Positions 25,801-38,500 of a stretch of DNA of 64,000 nucleotides are shown piece by piece. The notes beneath the pieces were generated by a model. That model was given only the letters and a program-made list of their open reading frames with translations, made no database searches and had not been told where the DNA came from. Numbering within the stretch: position 1 is the first letter of the stretch; the number at the start of each line of letters is the position of its first letter. The stretch covers positions 53,506,255 to 53,570,254 of the forward strand of contig NC_134576.1 of NCBI RefSeq assembly GCF_050947875.1, in the 5' to 3' direction. The translations under genes and the position numbers were made by a program. Source of the stretch: Dermacentor variabilis (taxonomy: Eukaryota > Arthropoda > Arachnida > Ixodida > Ixodidae).

Positions 25801-28800
25801 TACTCGGTATGGCTGTCCACTAGTTTGCTATCGCAATCGGTGCTTCGCCTTCCAGGTGAAAGTGCGTCTTTTTTCTTTGATGACATCGTTGTCTTTAACC
25901 GACGACGATGCTGAAAACGTTGGCAAGATACGTGATTGACAAGGATAACAAAATTATACCTTTAACATTTTTGATCAATATAATAAAACGTGTAATATAG
26001 GAAAGCTGCTCCAAGAAATTAGGTAATCAGGTACTATATGGTGCATTAGTGCTCTACATGTATATGCGGAATTCTCTCTAACGAGATGCGTAGCACTTGG
26101 AAACGAATGAAAACATTGGGTTATTGCTTACGAGGGGAATGTTTAAATGAAAAAATGAGCGTGAATCAGTTGAGAAGAAGCAAGCTTAATATACACAAAA
26201 GTATTATTGTATGTGTTGTTTGGACTAAAGTTATTTAAATGGTAAAACGATGCTTGGTTTTGTCAGGAATATAACACTTTAAAACTATCGTGAGGCTTCG
26301 AATACCACCGCGAACATCAGAAGCACATGCAATACGATTTCTCAATTACGTTACACTAATATAAACGTAAAAATCCTGAGGCAAATTTTGTCAATGAACT
26401 CCTGAGAGCAGTAAAATTCTTTATTGAATGGCTTCTTTACCAAACGCCAAATGCGCAGTTATGTATTACTGAATAGTGCGTGTTTTAGGTAGAAACATTT
26501 TTCTTTACTGAAGACGTAAACTGGATACTGATGTTCGTACTGAAAGAACTGGCTATGTTCTTGACAGATCTGAATTGCAGTTCCTGACAGACCTGAATTG
26601 CAGTTGCTGACTTCTACAATTCCTCCGGTTTGATTTCAACAAAGGAATACAGCGCAGCTTGTTGAAATAAATTAAGAAGACTAATCACTCAGCTCGATAT
26701 ACATGACATTTAAAATAGTCTGACATTTTTTGGAATCCTTTGAATTAAATGCCTTTGTCGTTTATTTTCTTTTGAAATTATGTTGCCTTCATCTCACGGC
26801 TGCAAGAAGCAGACTTTTTTTTGCGTTTAAACGCCTTGATCGTAAGGTCATCTGAGCAAAAATATATTCAGCGTAAGTAACTGCGCGCCTCATGCATAGA
26901 TATAAATTAAGATTTCTTGTTGATCAGAAGACTGTCTTTAAGCGCGGCTAGGTTAAAAAAGGATGGGAAGCTTGCCGATTGACACCATAATAATAATAAA
27001 TCGTTTCTATACTTCAAAAATACTTTCCGAATTCAATAAAAGCAAGGTACCCAACTAAGGTCATCTGGTACTTAATAGTAATATGATGTATTACTGCCTT
27101 AAACTTAAACACGCATGGAAACGAAATTAAGTACATGTGCTGTTTACATTCCGTACAGTAGCCTGAAAAAGGAAGGGAAAGTGAAGTGTAATTTATACAC
27201 ATACGCATTGCGATATTTCTGTCTTCGACTACATATACTGAAACGGCAAAAGGACCATGGAGTTTACCGGCTAAATAGCATATTCGGACAATCGTGAGTT
27301 TTGTAATACATCCGGGCATATCAGAAGAACCCGGAATACAATTCTCGATTACATTTCAGCGATTTAAATGTAAACATCAGGTCATATTCGTTAGCTCACT
27401 GCCTGGACGAGTCAAGTTTCTGTAAAGAAAGGCTATACCAGGCACGTGGTGTCGGTACGCTGAGTGTAATTAAATGCGCTGAATTGGTTCATCCACAGTA
27501 TGTTATTGTGGGGGAAAACATTTTTTTATGAAAGGGGCTTTTGCAAAGAGCTGGCCAGGTGCTAGCTGAGCACCATAGAAGCTAATTATCCAGCTTATAT
27601 TTCAACAATGAATTCAGGCAGACAAAATAAAGAAAGGCTGCGATCAGGTAACTCTACACATTTCATATTAAAATGGCCTGACACTTGGAGGCGCCTTAGG
27701 AATTATATGGTCTCGCTGTTAAATTTGTCTGTTCTTAAATTGTGCTCAGATACGTATTTTGCATGGAAGCTTGAGTCTGATAACGTACAGGTCTTCTGCG
27801 TAAAAATATATTTAGCGTCGAGAAGTGCGCTTTGATACATTACCGCCGTTACCATTTTTCGATGGGAACATTGCCTTTAACCGATGGCGATGTAAAACGT
27901 TTGGAAGATCGGTGATTGCCACGATAACAATAGTATATCTTTCAAAAGCTTGGTAACTATATTAAAAAATGAGAAAGGTGCTCCAAAACATTGATTGACA
28001 AAACCAGTACTTAAAAGTTATATCGTCTACTAGTGCTCTATATCTATACCCGCATTCCTCCCTAACGCATAGCTCAGCCACTACAACGCAACACTTGGAG
28101 ATGGATGAAAACGACAGCAGTGCAGGTGAAATTGAATTGTGTAATCAGTACATCTGCTACTTACCGCTGTTGTAACGTTGGTCTGAAAAGGGAACGAAAA
28201 GGAGTTGAGAAGAAACAAGTTTAATATGCACATAATGTATGTGTTGCTTGATATAAACTAATTATACGGTAAAATTATCAAACGCGATTGTGAGGCTTCG
28301 AATATCACCGAGTACATCGGAAGCATCTAATGCGATCTCTCGATTGCATTTCAGCAATTTAAACGTAAAAATCAGGGAAATTTCGTCAACTAAATGCAAA
28401 GAGAAGAAGAGTTTCTGTAAAAAAAAAAAGGCTACGTTACCAGAGACGTTCTGTCGGTAACCAGGCTTTGAGTGTAACTAAATGCGCAGTTATGCGTCCC
28501 TAAACAGTAAGTTTTGTAGATAGAAGCATTTTTCTTTACTGGAGACGTTTTGACAAACCACTGGCGAGAACCTTCACTGACATAAATGACAGTTCTCGAC
28601 TTTTCCAATTCCTCAGATGCTTCAACAATTAAATACAATGCAGGTAGTCCAAATAATTGAAAAAAATTGCTCATGACATACGAGGTGCTTTATATTTAGA
28701 ATGGTCTGACACTCGGAGGCACCCTTGGAATTGCATGCATAGGTTGCTAAAATTTATTGTGAAATCATGCTGCCGTCACGTCAAAGCCGCTGGAAGCTAG

Positions 28801-31800
28801 CTGTTTGCATTAAAGAGCTCTGATAACATAAGGCCTTCTGCGTAACAATATCCAGCGTAATATGCGCTTATGCATTAACATACAATAAATTAAGGCGAAG
28901 TCCTTAGGTGGCTCATGGGTCGAAAAATCCGTTTTTCGGCGTTATGCCACTTAAACACAAGCGACCAATCTCCAACTTCAATTCCAGTTTACATCGTAAG
29001 GATGGCAGTCGAACCCACGACCTTTGGTGTTAGTTAAGTCGAAGTTTGTACAGGCACTAGAACCCACATACCGACGTGGAGATGTGGGCGAACCGGCCAC
29101 ATCCCCAAGTTGGATTAAGTTTAAAATCGTGAAGGTGGAGAGTCGAACCGACCACATTTGACGTTAGGGCAAAGGTATTTAAGGTTCAGTTAATTAAGTA
29201 TTGCTAATAAACGCACTCTAACCCATACATAACCTTTAGTGAGAGAAAGCAATATAAAGTAACAACGATTCAAATGAAAATGTCAAGTAATGTAAGGAGT
29301 GTCTCGTGAGCGCGTAGGCTTTCGCCTTCATCCTCCTTCGCACATGCTAAGGTGACTGTAAACATTTGTGCTTGTCTTTCACCAATGGCAATCTTGCAAA
29401 ACGCTGTCAAAATCAATGATTGACGCGATAACAATATTAGATATTTAGGATTCTATCAACTACTTTCAGATATATAATAAAAGCGATGTGCTCCAATAAA
29501 ATCAGCGCTAATGTGTTATTTGAGAGTTATATGATGCTTTATTGTTTTAGATAGATAACGGAATTCCTCGCTATACACGCCGTAGCAAGTACAACGCAAT
29601 ACTTAAAAACGAATGGAATGGGAAGCTTTGCCAGATGGTGTTGGCTAATAAGTACATCGGCTGCTTACCTTGCCAACGTTCGTCTGAAAAAGGAGCGTAA
29701 AGCAGTTGAGAAGAAAGAAAGTTAATATACACATACGTACGTGTTGCTTGGACTAAAATTATTTCAGCAGTAAAATGACGATTAATTTTATAAGTAAGCT
29801 AGCGCACTCAGAGGATCGTGAGGGTTCGAACGCCATCGTGCACATCAGAAGTGCCTGTAATACTATCTCTAGATTGCATTTCAACGATTTGAACGTAAAA
29901 ATCAGGCAACTTCGCCAAATGACTCCAAATAGCAGGAACGTTCCTGTATAAAAAGGCTTCGTTGCCAGACACATTCAGTCGGTAACGACGCATTGACTGT
30001 AACTCTAAATGTTTATTTACTTATTTATTTATTTATTTATATATTTATTGATGCCACAGCTATAGCAGGAGTCGGAACATTATACATAGTTTTTCATTAG
30101 ATATGAAAAACACACATACACAAAAGGATGAACGAACAAAAAGGAAGCGCTTTACACGTTAGCGAAGTGCTTACCAGTGGTAGCTATCAAATCTTTTAGT
30201 GATAGTGAACGCATGTTACCGGGTAGAGAATTCCCAAGCTCTATTGTACGCGGAAAAAATAAACTACTTGAATGTGTTAGTATGGGCATAAATAGGTGTT
30301 ATGTTCAAGGCGTGGGAGCTACGGATATAACTTGCGTTAGTAAATGTGATATAGCTATAATTAGACAGACCAGAGTTAGTTAATAATTGCATAACTGTTT
30401 TAATCTTTCAGCGTAATAACGCGAAAGTAGTCGCTCAATGTTCCTAAACAATTTATTCATGATGGACACACCACAATTAATGTTAAGATGAAATTAAGGA
30501 ACAGTTAATTAAGATTAAGATTAAGTTTTTAAGGCACTCGAACTCACGAGCTTTGGCTAGAGAAAATAATAATAGGAAGTAACGCATTCAAATAAAAATG
30601 TCAGGTAATGGAATAAATGTTTACTGAGTTCGCACGCTTTCGCCTTCATCCTCTTTAGCCTATGCTAAAGTGACTCAACCTTTGTGTTTTACTGCAGCTG
30701 ATAGCGATATTGCAAAACCTTGTCTGGATAGGTGATTGACACGATAAAAATATTAGATCTTTAAGATTTATAGAAATATTTTCACAAATATATATTAAGA
30801 GAAAGGTGCTCCAATGAAATCGGCGCTGATGTGGTACTTGTCATGTGTTACTATGTCACGTGCTACTATTTACATTATGTTTTATTGCTCTAAGTATATA
30901 GCCGAGTTTCTCGCAAGCGCATAGAGTAGCAAGTACAACGCAACATTTAAAAACGAATGGAAAGGGAAGCGTTATAGATGGAGTTGGCTAATCAGTACAT
31001 CAGCTGCTTAACTTGTGTGCGGTTGTCTGAAAAAGGAGCGCAAAGAAGTTAAAAAGAAAAGTTTATTTGTACCGTGATATTTCTTGCTTGGACTAAAATT
31101 ATTTGAATGGTAAAACGACGCTTGAGTTTATCAAGAACATAGCGCTTTGAGACGCTCGTGAGCCTTCGAATACCATCGCTCATATCAGAAGCACCTGAAA
31201 TATGATCTCGCAACATATTTTAGTTTTTGTTTTAGTTTTTAGTTTTTTGAAACGTAACAATCCCCAGGCAGAATTCGTCAGCTGAGTGGCAAGAGGAGTC
31301 AAGTTTCTGTATAAAAAGGCACCAGTAGCAATACATGCTGTCGGTAACGACACTGAGTGGAACGGAATGCGCAGGACTGCATTCCTTTGAAGACGCTTTT
31401 ACAAATAACTGACCAGAATCTTGAGAAACCGTGACAACAGTTCTCAACTTTTACAGTTCTTGTATAAACAATATATTAGAGTGCGCATAGTGGATGTAAT
31501 AAAGTGCTAATCATGTAATTCCAGATGCTAGATGTATCAGTTGGGTGCACTGAATCGATGGAAAGATTTCTTCAAAAAAGGGTCAATGAACGAACATAAA
31601 GTATTTTGAAAGAAAACCGTTGTATTTTGAACATACAATATGTAATTAGCCATGTCATACTTACGGTCTTCAACTTTTATGAAAAAAATGCAACATGAGG
31701 TAATTAGATATTTATGTTATTAGTGGAGTGCACTCAATAGTTAAGCGAATACTGCCAGAAACGATTGAATGAAGGAACTAACATGAAAGCTCCCCTACGC

Positions 31801-32479
31801 CGCCGAGAAAACTATCTCGTCTATACATTTTCCCAAAAATGTACTTATAATTTATATTTCCGTTCTCTCTATGTTCAACCGCCACCATACGTTTATTCTT
31901 GCATTATCTACCGCCAAAAAGTAAATATTCCGCGCTGTAACACCGTCGGATGTTCATATTCTTTTCTTCCGCAATCGAGCAAAGATTGGAATAACTTACC
32001 CGCAACACTTACAAGCACATCTAACACTGATAATTTTAAAACAACCCTTGAATGACTCATTTTATAAGACTGACAGATTCACTTGTATAATAACTTCTGG
32101 TGCCATATTTCTACTTTAACTTATGCCTTGTATTTGATGTGATATGTTTTCTTTTTTTGTATGTTAAACCATGCGATGCTTTTTTATTTATTTATTTTTC
32201 AGTCATACCATGTATTTCTCTAACGCTTGCCTTGTTTCTGATTACCATTCTCATCATTCCTGATGCCATGTTTGCCCTGTTATTTGCAATGTATAAGCTG
32301 CTTGTCTAACAGTACTGGTACAATTCGTTGTTTGTCTTTTTTTTACCTTCTCTTCTCGCCCTCCTTTTGTTTCATAGTTTCTTTTATCGATAATATATAA
32401 ACAGGTATGTCTTGTTTGCCTCCCTATCTACATTTGCCCTCTCCCCTCTGCAATGTACAGCTGTACCTTGAAGGTATAA

Positions 32480-32514
<35 letters not shown>

Positions 32515-35500
32515 GAAAGTAACCGAAAGCACTGCACTACATTTCGGAAAAGGAACGTCGTAGTTCAAGTTTATGCTAGCGAATTAGCCGTTTCATACTT
32601 ACCATCATCGTCTTGTATGAAAATAAAGAACGCACAGCACATGTGAAACAATAGGTAGTTTATACAATTATGTTTTCCGACATTTATGTCTTTGACTGCA
32701 TTTATTGAAAGGCTAAAACGATGTTTGAGTTAAAGCTAGAGTGCGCTCCGAGACCACTGTGAAACTTCAAATACAGTCGCGCAGATCAGAACCACCTGAA
32801 AGGCAATCTCTGGATTACATTACATTGTGATATTAAGTGTAGGAAATGGAATGTACAGCCTTCGTCATTTTAAACTACAAGCAGTGAAGTTTCTGTGTTT
32901 AAACGCGTCATTAAATTTTACGCGTGGCAGGTAATCAGTCTTGAAGTGGTTACAACGCAGTTGTTGAATCATTCAATATCAGCTTTTATATACAGCTGAA
33001 TTTTGTACATAATCACCATGCTTTTACGGAGGAATAGCAAGACGCGATATTGACCTCGATCACATTTACACCACATATAGATGGAAGCATTTGCACATCA
33101 TATATGATTGCGTATTTAGCCATGGGGTGCTTACCGCGATCACCTTGTGTGGAGAAAGAAAACCGAAAGCGCATGAAAAACAAGAGATTTCATACATATA
33201 GGTGTGGCGATATTTGTTTCTCGAAGCGCAGGTTTTGAAAGGTTAAAACTGCGCTTGTTGTCAGCTATAGTGCACATCGAAGCAATAATCGTGAAGCACT
33301 GAATAATACCGCGCACGTAAGAACAGTGGTTCTGACCCCCCCCCCCCTCCCGTGGTTCTAACGCACTCCCCCCCCCCCCCATGAATGTTTTCAGAGCCGG
33401 CGATCGATTCACTTTTATGCTTGGAACGTCAACTACGAACTAAGATGCATATCCTTCGAGTGCCCGCCACAGACAACTACAGGTTGGTACACACCTTAAG
33501 CAAGATGAAGGGTCTGCTGAAGGTAATAGTTGTATTAGTATGCACGAAGCATGGAAACCTAACAGAAGATAATAGACGCTGACGTACAGTTTGTTTTCGG
33601 TAGCCACAATGTTTGTTGAAGATAGAGCGCAGCTATTACTACAGTGCAAGTTTCTGCAGAAGGTGCTGTTAGTGTATGAAGTGCAATATGCGTGAGTGGC
33701 CTCGATAAGAGCATTTACCCTTTCGAATACTTTTAAAATGTGTCGAATATAATACAATGCAGGCAGTGAAAATAAAATTCGGGTAAACCGGTGAAACACT
33801 TTCTTGATAGATTGGTGAAGTGTTGTAAATTTATATCACAATTGCTAGAAAGCTTATTGCACATCAAATATGGAGCCACACATCGAAATACAAAGATTAG
33901 AGATAAAATTAGGACCGTCGAATCAGACGTTTCGTACTTACGATCATAAGCTTGTGTCAAAAAAGGAAGCGCAATGTCTAGGTTTAACCAGAACTTATGA
34001 ATGGGCAATATGACAGAGTGCATCAGCTAACAAGCACTGAGACAATCGGGAGACTTCGAATACCACGGCGCGCATTGCCATCACCTCCTACGGCAACAAC
34101 CAACAACATTTCACAGATACTATGCGCAAGAAATAACTTAAAGCGGTGCAGAACTACACCTCGGGTTTGGGGGAAAAACGCTGCTGCGAATATTTCAGCC
34201 AAATGTTGCATTCGTGCGTGGAGTTGGCAAGCGGATCGCTGAGTCACCTTTCTCAAAAACGCTCTCTTCTCAAAAGAAGGCTGCTCCTCACTCTTTTCCG
34301 GACGCTCGATTTCGTAATGTGGCAGGTGCCAATACGTAGCTCCTGGCCAGTTCCAATGTTCTGGATCAGTGCGCTTCTTTTTACTGCTACCGCGTAAGTT
34401 AACTGAGGCAGTTTAATGAATAGGCTGATGTTAGCGAAAATCCGCTTTGGAATACTGATAATTACGTACTTCCGGAAGAACCTGATTATCGTCTGCTCGC
34501 GCTCGGCCGCGGCAGCTCACGTAGGAGCTTTAGCCACCCTGCTTATTAGTGTCGTAACCGTCGGGCTATAGCCTTGAACCACACGAATCTGAAGGTCCAA
34601 CAATACGCACGCTTGCCAGCGCTCTCTCACTCCTGGTCGCTCCTAGTTATACCCCTGACACACGGGCACTCTAAAGTCCATTAGGTGAGGGGAGATCTAA
34701 CGGAAAGGCGTTCAAGCGCAGTGACACACGATAAAGGAGTATCTACCTTACGGCGAAGTTCCTTTGCGGGAAAGGAAATCGCGCATCTACTTTAAGAGCC
34801 GAAAGTGGGTTACTCTCGAACTCAACGCGTACAGATGGTCAACAAAAGGAAACCTGTCACAAAACTACGGTGCCTAATTTGTTTACCTTGCGAAAATGTT
34901 TTCATTGTTAGCCATAACGCGATTTGTCGAACAGTAAATATTTACTCAGCTATACTCTCAAACGCTCGTATCACGACACGTGAGGAATGACGGCAGAAAC
35001 GTGGCTAGTACCATTGCAACATCATAATAAACTGCATGCGCAGCAAACGACTCGTTCATTTGAGGGATCTCCAGCCGTTTGTGCGCAGGCTTTAGTAAGA
35101 GCGGGCGTGAGAGAAAATATGGGGGCTTTTGCTCCTTGAATATATTACTCCGCCTAGGCACTATGGAGGACATTTCTTAGCGCGTGTTGTATGCGTTTGT
35201 CCCCTAGACATGCCGGTGTTGCGGAGTGCGGTTGAGTTCGTTTACGCTCCGCCGCTGGCTGCCCGCGCAGTGAGGCGGTGGGCACGGACGCCGAATTCGG
35301 TGATCGCTTTGTCTGAAGGGGCAAGGTTCTGACTAGTTTTAGAAGTCGCGGGTCGCTTTTATCGCCGCGGCAATAGATTGGATTTTTTATAAGCACTGCT
35401 CCAGGAGGGCACATGTAACCGACAAACGCAGGCCTCAGGAGTGCAGCTGAGGTTATAATAAAGCAGGCGGCGCGGGTTCTTCAGGGCACCGAAGGGGTAG

Positions 35501-38500
35501 CGGGGGGATCAAAGGTGGAAGCAGGGCGGATGGTGGGTTGGGGCCGCGGAGGCCGAATCGTGCCAGAGGGTGTTCGCATAAAAAAATGGGCTGTCCGCGA
35601 TAGCGGACAGCAGATATTATCCACCCCTGGCACACTTCGGTCTCGGCGAGCCCCAACCCATGGACCAGTCCGGGTTCTCGCTTTGGTGTCCCCGTTGCCG
35701 CTTTGGTGTCAGGGAGGCACCGACAATAATGCGTAATAAGGACACGTTGTTACAATTGGCAAAACACGATTGAATAAATATGGTTCCGCCCAGCCGCGAG
35801 CTTGCGAGGCTAAGTTCAGCGCTACCGCGCCGCGCGACATCTGTATCACCACTCAGAACGTTGCCTCTGAAGGTACATCGGACAGACTTTCTCGCGCCTG
35901 CGGCACTGGTGCTGAGTCAGTCATCCTCACCGGCGGCCTTTCAGCCACTTGCGTTCAACCGCCGTAACTAAGGGGCTCTGCTTTCTGGATCGCGGCATGG
36001 CGCGAGAAAGCTATGATCCGCCATGACTGATTTAGCACGAGCGCCGCAAGTGCGAGACAGTCTGTCCGAAGCGGCCGCCCAATCTGGCGTAAATACACGC
36101 TGCTTCACCTATTTTACCGCGCCGGCAGCCAGCGTCCGAGCGTAAGCTAACTAGACTCCACTCCGCAATGCCGGCGCGCCTAGGGACAAACGCATACAAC
36201 ACGCGCTAAGAAACCTCCTCCGTAGTGCCTGCATACGCGCCGAGTATACGGGGGGCTCCGGGGCCCGAGCCCCCTCCGGACTCTTATGGCGGGGGGGGGG
36301 GTGCGATGCTCTAGCCTACCCCCCTCCCCTTCACTTAACCTGTCATTGCCAGTGTTTTGTCAACCACATCATTCGAGGTTCCTTTTCACTTGCCTCGACC
36401 TTTTCACGTAAAATGTTATGGTGGCTAATAGCTTACTGCATCATTACTGCAGCTGCATCAGCTTACCGCATCATCACCCGCGGACATCCACGGATTTCAA
36501 TTCATACTTCGCTCTATTTCTGCAAATCCTGACAATAGGAGAACGAGCGCAGTCAAACTTCCCGCGGCGGCTGCCTCGTCCGTATTTTCCCACTTCAATG
36601 TTGTTTTAAATGTCCACTCTAAACACTAGGCGCACACACAATATACTTAAATATGTACACAGGAAAAAGTTAATTATATTTTTTTAAGGAGAAGGGGGTA
36701 GCGAATAATTTATTTCTAAAGGTATGGATAGCCTATGCCTATAGAATTAATATGCTGCTGTATGTTCACCTCACTTCAAAATGCTTTGCTGCTTTTTTGG
36801 CCCTGCAAAAGACCTCACCCCTTCGGTAGAGTCTTATCAACGTGAATGATGTGTCTCAGTCTCGCTTCTCTTTCCAGTCAACTAGCCATATGCAGCTTGG
36901 CTGTAAAACATTATGATCGAGATAGTGCCTTATCTGCCGCGCCTCGGCCGAAGTAACACGTCACGTTTGGTGTTAGTTTGAAACCAGCTGCGAAAGCTGT
37001 TGTCTTAGCGTAGATAAAGGGCACGGAAGACTTTTTTACATAACACCTATCACCACAAAAGCGAATTGACAACGTCAGTGCAAATGTTCAAAATGGCGCT
37101 TTGTTTCGTCCCAGGCGCCATGTGTGTATTTAAATTTACGCCTGTGCTATAACCGGTCCCATCTTCTTCGATCACACACTGACCGGACAGCCTTGGATGG
37201 ACGAAATACAACAAGGAGTGGTGGATGAGTTTCTCAGTGGCGTCGCGCTATCATGTCTTCCCCTTCCGTGGTATCAGCAAGATGGGGCACCAGCACACAG
37301 CAGCAGCCGAACACGAAACTGGCTGGATGCTACTTTTCATGCGAAATTGGCCGGCCAGGCCACCTGACCTCCTGACTCGATTTCTTTCTTCGAGGTTATG
37401 TGAAAGATCGTGCTTACATGATGGAGACGGACGTCAGATTAGGTAAAGGCAAGGATAACCGAGGTATGCTGTCGAATTCCAGCATGGGTCATCAAGAAAG
37501 CCACTGATGATGTGATAAAGCAAACTCGGTACTGCGTAACTGCAAACGGAGACACCCATTCTAACTTGTCCTCTAGGCAGCAGCTGGTGTTCAACGGCGC
37601 TTACGAATCCCTGGATAATAAGGGCGCGCTGAAGCCTGATACATTTCTTATTTTTTTTAGTTTGTTTTTTTGTGCAGGCGTCCCGATTGCCAATTCGGCT
37701 GATTTAGAAGTGAGAAGTGCTATATTTACTTTCTTGAACGCATCAGGCTTGCCTTCTTCCTACATGTGGTTCACTTCCCAGCCAGTTTATATGGCTTTTA
37801 TTTTTTCCCACGAACCTGTTTTAGAAGCACGTATGCACTTTCATGAAAAATAAAACAATCACTTTAATTTGGCTTTGGTCCGAAGCAAATTTCTGGCGCG
37901 AAATATAGCTGCGCACGCTCTCTGTCGGCTCGGTGGGAGCAAAGCCGGGATTTTGAAACATGCTATTAATTTGCTTTTCGCGTTTTGTGCGTGGTCTGAG
38001 CGGCCCTTCGACTGCGTCATCAAGGGGCTTTTGGTTATCCGTGGGATCATCGGCCTTGATATACGGATAATAAGTGTGACGTAGAAATTAGAGGAAGGAA
38101 TAGCTGTGAAGCCAAAAAACCTGCTGTTCCTCCCTCTTCGGGTTTGCGACAGGCAATGTGGTTGTTTTTAATAAGCTTAGTTCCGGGCGCTGTTTTATGC
38201 TGTGCGTGGGAGCGAAGCCACGTCGTATTTTTAATATTTCGTGAGGTTTGTTTGCCAGTCGGAAAAATTGCAAGCAATTACTACGTCGCTGAAAACGCAG
38301 CAGTTACATGTCATTCGGGGGTGCCTACAAGTGCCTCATTGACACTTTGATGATTATGACAGTACTTCTCGAATTAGATAATTGCAATTGTCGAACTAAA
38401 TTTCAGGAACGAAAGAATTAATGGCGGCTACTACATTGTACTGGAAACAATACGCAGTAGGTTTTGTTCGAACAACGCAACTTCTCTTGATTTTAAATCT

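Larger units (their letters stand above)
1640..34150. repeat. Decayed tandem array, ~1.0-1.08 kb unit
   Basis: A long unit recurs in the same orientation. A landmark resembling TGACACTTGAAGGCACCC occurs near 1646, 4178, 5263, 6865, 9604, 23938, 26711, 27671 and 28698. Clean neighbours are 1086, 960 and 1027 bp apart. Each unit then carries the same ordered landmarks: an AATATATTGAGCGTAAGT-like block, the micro-exon block (plus-strand GCTTAC ... CTGAAAAAGG), a GAGGCTTCGAATACCAC-like block, and AATTCCTCAGATATTTCAAC. Gaps larger than one period are explained by transposon insertions. From about 31.5 kb rightward the units diverge but keep the landmark around the exon. Neighbouring units are clearly alignable yet differ at many sites, so the array is old. 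Confidence 0.8.

Noticed and set aside
34720..34760. Minus-strand GTAAGG after CTTCGCC, a possible further micro-exon
   Set aside because: Lacks the unit landmarks and a convincing acceptor at the expected distance.
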